NCBI GenBank assembly: GCA_934636325.1
Contig: CAKUAK010000038.1
Span: 1-14,868, forward strand
DNA length: 14,868 nucleotides
Direction of reading: 5' to 3'
Origin: an uncultured Eubacteriales bacterium
GTDB taxonomy: Bacteria; Bacillota; Clostridia; Oscillospirales; Butyricicoccaceae
Shown here in pieces: positions 1 through 8,485 of this stretch (its first letter is position 1; each line of letters begins with the position of its first letter). The notes under the pieces were generated by a model. It saw only the letters and a program-made list of their open reading frames with translations. It made no database searches and had not been told where the DNA came from. The position numbers and the translations under genes were made by a program.

Positions 1-1
1 C

Positions 2-538
2 GGCTGTTTCCTGATGGGAGGGTACGCGACAGCGGGGAAAAAGGGTTATCATCTTGAATTGGTGACCTCCCATTACAACGTATCAAAGCAGGTGGCGACC
101 CTTTTGGGCGAGATGCAGCTCGAACCCGGCATGGTCGTCCGCCGTGGTAATTATGTGCTCTATTATAAAAACAGCGAGCTTATAGAGACCTTTCTGACCT
201 CCATCGGCGCAAGCGGCGGGGCGATGGATCTTATGCTCAAAAAGGTCGAAAAATCCCTTGTCAACAAAATAAACCGCAGTGTCAACTGCGAGACAGCCAA
301 TCTTGGCAAGGTGGTCGATGCCGCCGCGCGCCAGATCGACGCGATAGAGCGTATCGAGCGTGCGGGGAAGCTCGACACCCTTTCGGCCGATCTCAAGGAA
401 ACGGCGCGGCTGCGCCGCGAACATTCTATGGCCTCTTTAAGCGAGCTGGCCGTCATGTTCGATCCGCCGATATCCAAGCCCAGCGTAAATAACCGGCTGC
501 GGCGGCTTATCAAAATATCCGAGGAGCTTGAGCAATGA
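2..538 (+). CDS. whiA: WhiA family DNA-binding protein, C-terminal part (5' end outside window)
   Basis: WhiA is a conserved Gram-positive protein with a degenerate LAGLIDADG homing-endonuclease fold joined to a C-terminal helix-turn-helix. It controls sporulation genes in Streptomyces and influences cell division and chromosome segregation in Bacillus. The frame is open to the left edge, and the residues before the first ATG (GCFL, then MGGYATAGKKGYHLEL) fit the interior of the endonuclease-like domain. The gene therefore starts upstream and the ATG at 14 is not its start. About 178 codons are present, against roughly 300-320 for the family. The HTH lies near the end: the segment SLSELAVMFDPPISKPSVNN followed by RLRRL matches the family's C-terminal signature. 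The stop codon overlaps the dnaE start (ATGA), which suggests coupled translation. Identification is firm; the missing N-terminus cannot be judged. Confidence 0.93.
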   Translation, partial: GCFLMGGYATAGKKGYHLELVTSHYNVSKQVATLLGEMQLEPGMVVRRGNYVLYYKNSELIETFLTSIGASGGAMDLMLKKVEKSLVNKINRSVNCETANLGKVVDAAARQIDAIERIERAGKLDTLSADLKETARLRREHSMASLSELAVMFDPPISKPSVNNRLRRLIKISEELEQ

Positions 539-3500
539 CAGATTTTGTCCATCTGCATGTACATACCGAATACAGTCTGCTTGACGGCGCATGCCGTATA
601 GACAGGCTAATGGAGCGCGTGAAGGAGCTGGGGCAGAGTTCTGTCGCCATAACCGATCACGGGGTCATGTATGGTGCGATAGACTTCTATAAGGCGGCAA
701 AAAAGGCCGGGGTCAAGCCGATAATTGGCTGCGAGGTCTATGTCGCCTCGGGCAGCCGCTTTGACAGCGATTACGGCCCGGAAAACGAGAGCTATCATCT
801 TATTCTTTTGTGTAAAGACGCCGTCGGCTATAAAAATCTCATATATCTTGATTCCTTTGCCTTTACAGAGGGCTTCTATAAGCACCCGAGGGTCGATTGG
901 GAGCTTCTTAAAGCTCACTCTGAGGGCCTGATCTGCCTTTCGGCCTGCCTTGCCGGCCAGGTGCAGCGCCTTCTTATGAACGGCCAGTATGACGAGGCCA
1001 AGGCCGTTGCTTTGAGGTATAACGAGCTTTACGGTCAGGGAAATTATTATCTTGAGCTTCAGGATCATGGCATTCCCGAGCAGAAAGAGGTCAACCGTCT
1101 CCTGGTAAAAATGTCGGCCGAGACCGGCATCCCTCTGGTCGCCACCAATGACGCACATTATATCGAGCGCAAGGACGCCGATATGCACGATGTCCTTCTG
1201 TGCATCCAGACAGGCAAAAAGCAGGAAGATAGCGACAGGATGCGTTTTACGGGGACAGAGTTTTATATAAAAAGCGGCGACGAGATGTCCGAGCTTTTTC
1301 CGTATGCTCCGGATGCGCTGGCCAATACCGTCGAAATAGCCGAGCGGTGTAATTTCGATTTTGAGTTCGGGCGTCACTTCCTGCCGCATTTTCCGCTGGA
1401 AGAGGGGCAGACCGCCGACGGTCTCTTCAGGGAAAAGTGCCTTTCGGGGTACAAAAAGAGATACCCCGACGATCCAGAGGGCTATGCCCAGCGCCTTGAG
1501 TTCGAGATGAATATGATAAAGCAGATGGGCTTTGTCGATTATTTCCTTATCGTCGGCGATTTTATCGGATACGCGAGGAATAACGGTATACCTGTCGGGC
1601 CGGGACGCGGTTCGGCTGCCGGAAGCATGGTGGCCTATTGTCTCTATATAACCGACGTCGACCCCATGGAATATTCCCTCTATTTCGAACGCTTCCTCAA
1701 TCCCGAAAGGGTGACGATGCCTGATATAGATATCGACTTCTGCTATATGCGAAGGCAGGAGGTCATAGATTACGTTGTAAGAAAATACGGTGCCGACTGC
1801 GTGGCACAGATAATCACCTTCGGCACGATGGCGGCCCGCGCCGCCGTAAGGGATGTCGGACGTGTCCTCGGGATGGGATATGCCGAGGTCGACGTCATCG
1901 CCAAGCTCATTCCGCAGGAGCTTAAAATGACCCTTAAAAAGGCCCTTGAGGTCTCATCCGAGCTCAAGGGCTATTATGACAACGACCCGCGTGTTCGGCG
2001 TCTGATAGATATGGCTATGCAGCTCGAGGGCATGCCGCGAAATGCTTCCACCCATGCGGCCGGCGTTATAATAGCGGCTTCTCCTGTATACGAGTATGTC
2101 CCGCTGGCCAAAAACGACATGAGTGTCGTGACCCAGTATACAATGACGGCGCTCGAAGAGCTCGGACTTCTTAAGATGGACTTTTTGAGTCTGCGAAATC
2201 TGACCATCCTTGACGATGCCGTAAAACTGGCCGAGCGAACCGGGGCGAAGATAGATCTTCAGCATATAGATTACGAGGATAAGGCCGTATATGATATGAT
2301 CTCACGCGGCGATACCATCGGCGTATTCCAGTTGGAAAGCAGCGGCATGACCAACCTTGCCGTCAGCATGAAGCCCCAGTCGATAGAGGATATAACGGCC
2401 CTTATCGCGCTGTTCCGCCCGGGGCCGATGGCATCTATACCACTTTACGTCTACCGCCGCAGCCACCCCGATCAGGTCAAATATAAGCATCCGCTTTTGA
2501 AAAACATACTTTCGGTAACATACGGGTGTACTGTTTACCAGGAGCAGGTCATGGAAATATTCCGCCTGCTGGCCGGGTATTCTCTTGGCAGGGCCGATGT
2601 GGTGCGCCGCGCCATGGCCAAAAAGAAGATGGATGTCCTGCTCAGCGAGCGAGAGACCTTTGTTCACGGCAATCCCGACGAGGGCATAAAGGGCTGTGTC
2701 GCCAACGGTGTGCCGGAGCAGACGGCCAACGAGATCTTCGACGAGATGATCGACTTCGCCAACTATGCCTTCAATAAGGCCCATGCGCTTGCATATGCCG
2801 TTTTGTCCTATCAGACGGCCTATATGAAATATCATTATCCCAAAGAATATATGGCGGCGCTTCTGACATCGGTCTTGGGGCAGGGCAGCAAGGTGGCCGA
2901 GTATATAACCCACTGCAAGGAGATCGGCATACCGCTGCTGCCGCCCAATATAAATGAATCGGACGCCGACTTTACCGTTGTCGAAAACGGCCTGCGCTTC
3001 GGTCTGGCAGGTGTAAAGAACGTCGGCAGAGGCTTTGTAGAGCGTCTCGTGCGCGAACGCGTGAACGGCGGACGATTCAAGGGCCTCGAAGATTTCTGCC
3101 GCAGGCTGTGCGGCGAGGAACTCAATAAAAGGGCGCTTGAAAATCTTATAAGATGCGGCGCCTTCGACAGTTTCGGCTTTAAGCGTGCCTATCTGGTACA
3201 GCAGCACGCGCGTGTGCTCGATTCGGCGGGCAGCGACAAACGGCGCAACCTTTCGGGGCAGATCAACCTTTTCGGCGGGAACGAGGATTCCGGGACTTCC
3301 TTTGATACCGACTATGCCGCCCAGAGGGATGTCAAGGAATACCCGAAGAAGGATCTGCTGGCGATGGAGAAGGAAACGACGGGGCTCTATCTCTCGGGCC
3401 ATCCGATGGACGAGCTTGCGCCGCTGGCAAAGCGGGTCGGCGCTGTCCCGATCGCCGATATATACAACGCACAGGAAAGTGGTAGCAGCGAGCTGTCCGA

Positions 3501-4083
3501 CGGCGAATATGTCACACTGTGCGGCGTCGTACTTTCGGTCAAAATGAAGCTGACCAAAAGCAGTACCAATATGGCATATGTGACGATAGAGGACATGACC
3601 GGTTCGATAGAGCTGCTCGTGTTCGAGCGTGCGCTGACCTCGGCGGGGCAGTATATCTCGCCCGAAAGTCCGGTCATAGTTTACGGCCGCGTTTCGATGC
3701 GCGAGGATGAAGAGCCCAAACTGGTCTGCGACGAGGCTTATCCACTGACCGAAGAATCGGCAGAAGAATACATCCGTGCCGCCGGACGCCGCCGCGGGCG
3801 GCAGACTTCCCGGCAAAATGATCGCATGATGCGTCCCGTACAAGCGCAGCCGGTGCAGGGGGATCATGTGCTTTATCTGCGCATGACCGATACCGGCGAC
3901 CCCAGGCTTGCGGCGGTCAAGCAGACGCTGAAAAAATATCCGGGAACGAATCGGGTAATATTGTATTTTTCGAACCAAGACAAAAAGCTCGACGGAGGCA
4001 GCGCAGTTCGCGTCTCCGATTCGCCGCAGCTTCTGGAAGAGCTTGGCCTGATACTTGAAGAAGAGAATGTCGTAATGAGATAA
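535..4083 (+). CDS. dnaE: DNA polymerase III subunit alpha, DnaE type
   Basis: This is a family C DNA polymerase of 1182 aa, the usual DnaE size. The N-terminal PHP domain (about 4-280) keeps a full metal-ligand set: H8, H10, D17, H42, E67, H88, C138, D206 and H208. The polymerase core carries the GPGRGSAAGS motif and the acidic residues D397 and D399 in MPDIDIDF, with the third aspartate D549 in LKMDFL. A helix-hairpin-helix region follows at about 820-880. QINLF at 909-913 looks like the internal beta-clamp binding motif, and an OB fold spans about 992-1065. In Firmicutes that also carry PolC, DnaE extends RNA primers before handing over to PolC; polC is not visible here. The start is ATG 535 with GAGGAG at 521-526, inside whiA and overlapping its stop by four bases. 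There is no sign of truncation. Confidence 0.97.
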   Translation: MTDFVHLHVHTEYSLLDGACRIDRLMERVKELGQSSVAITDHGVMYGAIDFYKAAKKAGVKPIIGCEVYVASGSRFDSDYGPENESYHLILLCKDAVGYKNLIYLDSFAFTEGFYKHPRVDWELLKAHSEGLICLSACLAGQVQRLLMNGQYDEAKAVALRYNELYGQGNYYLELQDHGIPEQKEVNRLLVKMSAETGIPLVATNDAHYIERKDADMHDVLLCIQTGKKQEDSDRMRFTGTEFYIKSGDEMSELFPYAPDALANTVEIAERCNFDFEFGRHFLPHFPLEEGQTADGLFREKCLSGYKKRYPDDPEGYAQRLEFEMNMIKQMGFVDYFLIVGDFIGYARNNGIPVGPGRGSAAGSMVAYCLYITDVDPMEYSLYFERFLNPERVTMPDIDIDFCYMRRQEVIDYVVRKYGADCVAQIITFGTMAARAAVRDVGRVLGMGYAEVDVIAKLIPQELKMTLKKALEVSSELKGYYDNDPRVRRLIDMAMQLEGMPRNASTHAAGVIIAASPVYEYVPLAKNDMSVVTQYTMTALEELGLLKMDFLSLRNLTILDDAVKLAERTGAKIDLQHIDYEDKAVYDMISRGDTIGVFQLESSGMTNLAVSMKPQSIEDITALIALFRPGPMASIPLYVYRRSHPDQVKYKHPLLKNILSVTYGCTVYQEQVMEIFRLLAGYSLGRADVVRRAMAKKKMDVLLSERETFVHGNPDEGIKGCVANGVPEQTANEIFDEMIDFANYAFNKAHALAYAVLSYQTAYMKYHYPKEYMAALLTSVLGQGSKVAEYITHCKEIGIPLLPPNINESDADFTVVENGLRFGLAGVKNVGRGFVERLVRERVNGGRFKGLEDFCRRLCGEELNKRALENLIRCGAFDSFGFKRAYLVQQHARVLDSAGSDKRRNLSGQINLFGGNEDSGTSFDTDYAAQRDVKEYPKKDLLAMEKETTGLYLSGHPMDELAPLAKRVGAVPIADIYNAQESGSSELSDGEYVTLCGVVLSVKMKLTKSSTNMAYVTIEDMTGSIELLVFERALTSAGQYISPESPVIVYGRVSMREDEEPKLVCDEAYPLTEESAEEYIRAAGRRRGRQTSRQNDRMMRPVQAQPVQGDHVLYLRMTDTGDPRLAAVKQTLKKYPGTNRVILYFSNQDKKLDGGSAVRVSDSPQLLEELGLILEEENVVMR

Positions 4084-4099
4084 ATGAGGTAATAAGGAT

Positions 4100-6475
4100 A
4101 TGAGTGATTTTGACACAAGGTATTGTTCGATCAGACGCGCCCTTATCGAGCGTGAGTTTTCGCGTCTCAACGATATGCAGCAGAAGGCCGTATTCAAGAC
4201 CGAAGGTCCGTTGCTGCTGCTTGCCGGCGCGGGAAGCGGCAAAACGACCGTTCTGATAAACAGGATCATAAACCTTCTGCGCTTCGGCCGGGGATATGAA
4301 TCGGAGTTTGCCCCCGAATATGCGGGCGAAGAAGAACTGAGAAAGCTGGCGGAGGCTCTCAATAACGATGAATCCCTCGATGATCCCGAGATCGAGCGTC
4401 TCTGCGCTGTCGATCCTCCGAGGCCCTATGAGATAATCGCCATCACATTTACAAACAAGGCGGCAGGGGAACTCAAAGAGCGCCTTGAAACGGCCTGCGG
4501 CTCGGCGGCAAACGATATCTGGGCCTGCACCTTCCATTCGGCCTGCACAAGGATCCTCCGTCGGGATATTGAGCGTATGGGGTACAGCAGGAATTTTACT
4601 ATCTATGACGACGATGATAAAAAGAAGATGCTGACCTCGGTCATGAAGGATCTCGGGTATGACACAAAAAGATACGAGATACGCCCCATTATGTCGGAGA
4701 TATCCCGCGCGAAGGACGCTTTTATCTCGGCCGAGGAATATGCCGGGCAGTGCGGAGACGATTTTTATAAAAAGGTCGTTTCTAGGATATATACCGCCTA
4801 TCAGAAAGAGATGCAGGCGGCAAATGCCCTTGATTTTGACGATATCATTTTCAAGACGGTAGAACTGCTTCAGCAGTGTGAAGAGGTGCGTACATATTAT
4901 CAGCGCAAGTTCCACTATGTTCTGGTCGACGAGTATCAGGATACAAACCATGCCCAGTACATGCTGTGCAGCATCCTTGCCGGCGGATTCGAGAACCTCT
5001 GCGTCGTCGGCGATGACGACCAGAGCATATATAAGTTCCGCGGCGCCACGATAGAAAACATCCTTGAGTTTGAAAAACAGTATCCGGCTGCCGTTACCAT
5101 AAGGCTGGAGCAGAATTACCGTTCGACCTCTAATATTCTTTCAGCGGCAAACAGTGTTATTTCCAAAAACTCGGCCAGAAAGGGCAAGACTCTTTGGACA
5201 GAGAACGGAACAGGCGACACGGTTTATCTGTATGTCGGTGAAACACAGGATGAAGAGGGGCAGTTTATCGCCAAGACAATACTCGAAGGCCTCAGCAGAG
5301 GTAAAAAGCTGAACAGCTTTACAATACTCTACAGAAACCACGCTCTGTCAAACGGCATCGAGGCATCGCTTAAAAGAAACAATATTCCTTATAAGATTGT
5401 TGCCGGCCTGCGCTTCTATGACCGCGCTGAGGTAAAGGACATGATCGCCTATCTCTGGGTGGTCAGCAATCCGTCCGATACCATACGTCTTTCGAGGATC
5501 ATCAATACTCCGTCGAGAAAAATAGGCGATAAGACGATAGAAGCGCTGCGCAGCATTGCCGAACGTGAAGGCATATCGGTCTTTGAGGTCGCCGAAAAAT
5601 GCGAGAGCTATCCCGAACTGTCGCGGAACACTGCGGCGCTGCTGTCTTTCACCGACATGATAAACGAGATACGCTCCATGCTCGATACACACGATTTAAG
5701 CGAAGTATATGACGAGCTTCTTGAAAAAAGCGGATATATGGATCACCTCAAGGCTCATGGACGCGAGGGCAAGGTGCGTATAGAAAATGTCCTGGAACTA
5801 AAGTCCAGCATCCTGGAATACTGTGAAAAAACGGTGGAGGAAGGAAAAAAGCCGACACTTGAAGGCTTCCTTGAAGAGGTATCTCTGATATCGGATATCG
5901 ACCGCTATGATGAAAACGCCGATGCCGTTACCATGATGACCATGCATTCGGCCAAGGGGCTCGAGTTTGATACAGTGTTTATCTGCGGTGCGGAAGAGGG
6001 CGTTTTCCCGTCTTATCGCTCGATGGACAGCGAAGAAGAACTTGAGGAAGAGCGCAGGATATGCTATGTCGCCATGACACGCGCTAAGAAACGGCTCTAT
6101 ATAACATCGGCAAAGCGCCGCCTGCTTTACGGCCAGACCTCTTTCGGAAAGCTCTCGCGCTTTGTCGAGGAGATAGATCCCCAGTATGTACACCGCCATG
6201 TTCCCAAGGTGGCGGCCGCCGAGGGACATATCTCCACAAGGCGTCCGCCGGTCAAGCGGCCATCGGTATCTCTTGCCCATCATGGTATCGACGAAAAGAA
6301 GGTCAGCCTTGATTTTGCAAAGGGTGATCTTATCGTCCACAAGGCTTTCGGCAGCGGAAAGATAGAGAATGTCACCCCAATGGGCGGAGATCTTTTGCTC
6401 GAAATTGCGTTCGATAATGCCGGAACAAAAATGATGATGGCCAAGACAGCGTCACAGTATATATCAAAATTTTAA
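4100..6475 (+). CDS. pcrA: UvrD/PcrA-type superfamily 1 DNA helicase
   Basis: This is a 3'-5' SF1A helicase acting in nucleotide excision repair, in removal of recombinase filaments and in clearing transcription complexes. Motifs in order: Walker A GAGSGKT (43-49), motif Ia AITFTNKAAGE (114-124), Walker B VDEYQDT (276-282), motif III GDDDQSIYKFRGA, motif IV EQNYRS, motif V TMHSAKGLEFD, and motif VI VAMTRAKKRL (657-666). The C-terminal part (about 733-791: KGDLIVHKAFGSGKI and a closing basic beta segment) resembles the Tudor-like domain that lets PcrA bind RNA polymerase. The protein has 791 aa against roughly 720-740 for typical PcrA. The excess is explained by an acidic insertion of about 40 residues (about 64-108) between motifs I and Ia. 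The ribosome binding site is GAGGT at 4086-4090, nine bases before ATG. The gap after dnaE is 16 bases, so cotranscription is likely. The name pcrA rather than uvrD is by phylum. Confidence 0.93.
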   Translation: MSDFDTRYCSIRRALIEREFSRLNDMQQKAVFKTEGPLLLLAGAGSGKTTVLINRIINLLRFGRGYESEFAPEYAGEEELRKLAEALNNDESLDDPEIERLCAVDPPRPYEIIAITFTNKAAGELKERLETACGSAANDIWACTFHSACTRILRRDIERMGYSRNFTIYDDDDKKKMLTSVMKDLGYDTKRYEIRPIMSEISRAKDAFISAEEYAGQCGDDFYKKVVSRIYTAYQKEMQAANALDFDDIIFKTVELLQQCEEVRTYYQRKFHYVLVDEYQDTNHAQYMLCSILAGGFENLCVVGDDDQSIYKFRGATIENILEFEKQYPAAVTIRLEQNYRSTSNILSAANSVISKNSARKGKTLWTENGTGDTVYLYVGETQDEEGQFIAKTILEGLSRGKKLNSFTILYRNHALSNGIEASLKRNNIPYKIVAGLRFYDRAEVKDMIAYLWVVSNPSDTIRLSRIINTPSRKIGDKTIEALRSIAEREGISVFEVAEKCESYPELSRNTAALLSFTDMINEIRSMLDTHDLSEVYDELLEKSGYMDHLKAHGREGKVRIENVLELKSSILEYCEKTVEEGKKPTLEGFLEEVSLISDIDRYDENADAVTMMTMHSAKGLEFDTVFICGAEEGVFPSYRSMDSEEELEEERRICYVAMTRAKKRLYITSAKRRLLYGQTSFGKLSRFVEEIDPQYVHRHVPKVAAAEGHISTRRPPVKRPSVSLAHHGIDEKKVSLDFAKGDLIVHKAFGSGKIENVTPMGGDLLLEIAFDNAGTKMMMAKTASQYISKF

Positions 6476-6494
6476 TATAAAGGAGTGGTTCTTC

Positions 6495-7952
6495 ATGACA
6501 GGTGAAGTTCTTAAGAGGAGGCTTGATGACGTTATAGCCGAAATGCGGGGGGTGTTCCGTGTTCCTTCGATTATGGCGGCGGTAACCATCGGAGGCGAGA
6601 CATTCTACTGCGGCGGAGGAAGCGCTGATATCGAAGCCGGAAAAGCTGCCGACGAGAATACGGTGTATGCTATCGCCTCGGCTTCAAAGGCATTTATCGC
6701 AGCGGCAGTATGCATACTGGCCGATGACGGATGCATCTCTCTTGATGAGCCGGTGAAGAAATATCTTCCCGACTTTGCAATGTACGACGGGTACATGACA
6801 GATCACATGACAATGCGGGATGCCATGAGCCACAGAACAGGGCTTCCAAGGCATGATCTGACCTGGTACTCACGTCCCGATTTGACCATCATGGATACAG
6901 TCCGCATATTAAGATATATGCCCCCGGCCTTTGAACCCAGGACCAGGATGCATTATCAGAATCATATGTTCACGCTTGCCACCGTCTTGGTTGAATCCGT
7001 GTCGGGCATGAAATGGTATGATTTCGTCTCAGAACGCATTCTGCACCCGCTCGGCATGAATCGGACATTCTGTCTGCCGGAACAATTCCTCGGCAAGGAT
7101 GACAATACGGCAATACCGTACAAACTCAAAGAAGACAAGATCTGCAAAGTTCCTTTCCTTGACATCTCATCGAGCGTTGGGTGCGCCGGCTGTATTTGTT
7201 CGACTGTGCATGATTTGGCAATATGGGCAAGGCTCAATGCCGGCAGAGGCAGTCTCAACGGTGTTCGTATCTATTCCGAAGCGCGAGCTGCCGACCTGCA
7301 TACGCCGCAGATGATAATCAAGCCGGGTGAAATGACCCCGATGCACTTCGACGAGGTGACACATACGGCCTATGGGCTTGGATGGTTTATAGAGTCATAT
7401 CGCGGACATACCCTTGTGCATCATGGCGGAACAATAGACGGTTATAAGAGTCTCGTCGGATTCCTCCCCGGAAAGGATGTCAGCTTTGCTGTTTTGACCA
7501 ACCTCAACGGGAATCAGACCCCGGCAGCGATCGGATATGCCATTTGCGATCTGGCGCTGGATCTTGAACCGCTTAACTGGTGCAGCAAGATGCATGATGA
7601 AGTCGAAAGGCTTGCGCGCCTATCTGCTGACCGCCGAAGTGCTCTTATGGAACGGACAAAGGGTGCGATACCGTTCGCCCACAGTCTTTCCGATTACTGC
7701 GGAAAATATGAGAATCCGGCATATGGCACGGCGCAGCTGTTTGAAAAGGATGGCAGCCTGCATATGACCCTCGGGCGGATGGAAAGCGCTGTGATTCCTG
7801 CCGGATATGAGAGCTTTGTAGTGGAGCTTGGCAGCTCCGATGCAGTTCCCTGCATGTTCCGTGCATCATTTGAGGGGGAGATAATAGGATTCGGTGCCAA
7901 ACTTGAAGAAAAACTCAGTGATTATATCGAGTTTACGCGGGTCAACCAATAA
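6495..7952 (+). CDS. Serine hydrolase, class C beta-lactamase / peptidase S12 family
   Basis: This is a penicillin-binding-protein-like serine hydrolase of 485 aa. The nucleophile motif SxxK is SASK at 62-65, the YxN motif is YQN at 154-156, and the HxG motif that replaces KTG is HGG at 310-312. The stretch around SHRTGLPRHD, after TMRDAM, is typical of the family. Residues from about 395 to the end (starting LSDYCGKYENPAYG) look like the small beta-barrel domain often fused to these enzymes (DUF3471-like). No signal peptide or membrane segment is visible at the N-terminus, so a cytoplasmic location is inferred. Relatives include D-amino-acid peptidases, carboxyl esterases and beta-lactamase-like proteins; the substrate cannot be read from sequence, and antibiotic resistance should not be assumed. 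AGGAG at 6481-6485 sits nine bases before ATG, and the gap after pcrA is only 19 bases. Fold assignment is firm; function is open. Confidence 0.88.
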   Translation: MTGEVLKRRLDDVIAEMRGVFRVPSIMAAVTIGGETFYCGGGSADIEAGKAADENTVYAIASASKAFIAAAVCILADDGCISLDEPVKKYLPDFAMYDGYMTDHMTMRDAMSHRTGLPRHDLTWYSRPDLTIMDTVRILRYMPPAFEPRTRMHYQNHMFTLATVLVESVSGMKWYDFVSERILHPLGMNRTFCLPEQFLGKDDNTAIPYKLKEDKICKVPFLDISSSVGCAGCICSTVHDLAIWARLNAGRGSLNGVRIYSEARAADLHTPQMIIKPGEMTPMHFDEVTHTAYGLGWFIESYRGHTLVHHGGTIDGYKSLVGFLPGKDVSFAVLTNLNGNQTPAAIGYAICDLALDLEPLNWCSKMHDEVERLARLSADRRSALMERTKGAIPFAHSLSDYCGKYENPAYGTAQLFEKDGSLHMTLGRMESAVIPAGYESFVVELGSSDAVPCMFRASFEGEIIGFGAKLEEKLSDYIEFTRVNQ

Positions 7953-7959
7953 AAATGGG

Positions 7960-7988
7960 TTGCAATCGCTGCCCTTGTGTGATATTAT
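7960..7988 (+). promoter_or_regulatory. Probable sigma-A promoter of the rplS operon
   Basis: A -35 box TTGCAA (7960-7965) is separated by 17 bases from a -10 box TATTAT (7983-7988). TG at 7980-7981 gives an extended -10 (TGATATTAT). A TATAAT also overlaps at 7986-7991, but its spacing of 20 is poorer. Transcription would start near 7995, giving a leader of about 69 nt before rplS. The site lies in the largest intergenic gap of the window, just ahead of a highly expressed ribosomal protein gene. The prediction rests on the sequence alone. Confidence 0.7.
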
Positions 7989-7994
7989 AATTAG

Positions 7995-8063
7995 GCTTGT
8001 ATTACGGGTGGTCCTCTGCCGCAGTCAGGGCAAGAACATCTATGACGAAAGGAAATCATTAAA
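7995..8063 (+). promoter_or_regulatory. Candidate L19 autoregulatory mRNA leader
   Basis: The leader can fold into an interrupted hairpin. Pairs are 8007-8009 with 8038-8040, 8011-8012 with 8036-8037, 8015-8017 with 8033-8035, and 8018-8020 with 8029-8031. Single-base bulges fall at G8010 and A8032, a two-base bulge at C8013-C8014, and an eight-base loop spans 8021-8028. A second short hairpin, ATGA 8042-8045 with TCAT 8056-8059, would place the AAAGGA ribosome binding site (8048-8053) in its loop. Firmicutes rplS genes are known to carry a leader thought to bind L19, and the position and hairpin-plus-ribosome-site layout fit that class. I matched it from general knowledge, not from an alignment, so the class assignment is tentative. 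Confidence 0.5.
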
Positions 8064-8405
8064 ATGGATTTGATTAAGAAACTGACCGAATCTCAGCTGA
8101 AAGAGACTGCCGGCAACTTTGGCATCGGCGATACCATCAAGGTTTACGCCAAGATCAAGGAAGGCTCCAGAGAAAGGATCCAGGTCTTTGAGGGCACAGT
8201 TATCGCCAGAAAGCACGGCGGTATCCAGGAGACAGTTACCGTAAGGCGTATGTCTTATGGCGTCGGCGTCGAAAAGACATTCCCCATCCACTCCCCGAAC
8301 ATCGAAAAGTTCGAGGTAGTCAGGAAGGGTAAAGTCAGGCGCGCCAAGCTGTATTACCTCCGCGACAGGGTTGGTAAGGCAGCTAAGGTCAAGCAGGATA
8401 TCTAA
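8064..8405 (+). CDS. rplS: 50S ribosomal protein L19
   Basis: L19 sits at the 30S-50S interface of the ribosome. The protein has 113 aa, the normal length. Family hallmarks are the conserved core GDTIKVYAKIKEGSRERIQ (about 22-40), FEGTVIARK, the TVRRMSYGVGVE segment, FPIHSPNIEK and the basic C-terminal stretch KVRRAKLYYLRDR. The start ATG is preceded by AAAGGA at 8048-8053. Codon use is shifted toward AAG for lysine and ATC for isoleucine compared with dnaE, as expected for a highly expressed gene. It opens the block rplS-lepB-rbgA-rnhB-yraN; the usual upstream partners rimM and trmD are absent, the serine hydrolase gene being there instead. Confidence 0.98.
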   Translation: MDLIKKLTESQLKETAGNFGIGDTIKVYAKIKEGSRERIQVFEGTVIARKHGGIQETVTVRRMSYGVGVEKTFPIHSPNIEKFEVVRKGKVRRAKLYYLRDRVGKAAKVKQDI

Positions 8406-8419
8406 GATCCGTAAAAATG

Positions 8420-8448
8420 GGGGACGGGAATCTCGTCCCCTTTCTTTT
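8420..8448 (+). terminator. Rho-independent terminator or attenuator between rplS and lepB
   Basis: The sequence GGGGACGGG (8420-8428), a three-base loop AAT and CTCGTCCCC (8432-8440) form a nine-pair hairpin with one G-U pair. It is followed directly by the T-rich run TTTCTTTT (8441-8448). This is the form of an intrinsic terminator. The lepB start lies only 37 bases downstream and I see no convincing promoter between them, so partial read-through is likely. Confidence 0.8.
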
Positions 8449-8471
8449 AATTCTTATTGTTTTATCTTGTC

Positions 8472-8478
8472 AGGGTGA
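8472..8478 (+). promoter_or_regulatory. Ribosome binding site that sets the lepB start
   Basis: AGGGTGA lies seven bases before ATG 8486. An upstream in-frame ATG at 8417 has no ribosome site and would place the coding sequence across the terminator hairpin, so it is not used here. Confidence 0.65.
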
Positions 8479-8485
8479 TGTCACG

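Noticed and set aside
2302..4362. Long open frame of 686 codons on the minus strand opposite dnaE and the start of pcrA
   Set aside because: It lies wholly antisense to two well-identified genes, shows no recognisable domain, and its composition follows from the codon use of the sense genes.
8417..8485. Upstream ATG extending lepB by 23 codons
   Set aside because: No ribosome binding site precedes it, and the extension is translated from the terminator hairpin of rplS; the start at 8486 has AGGGTGA correctly spaced.
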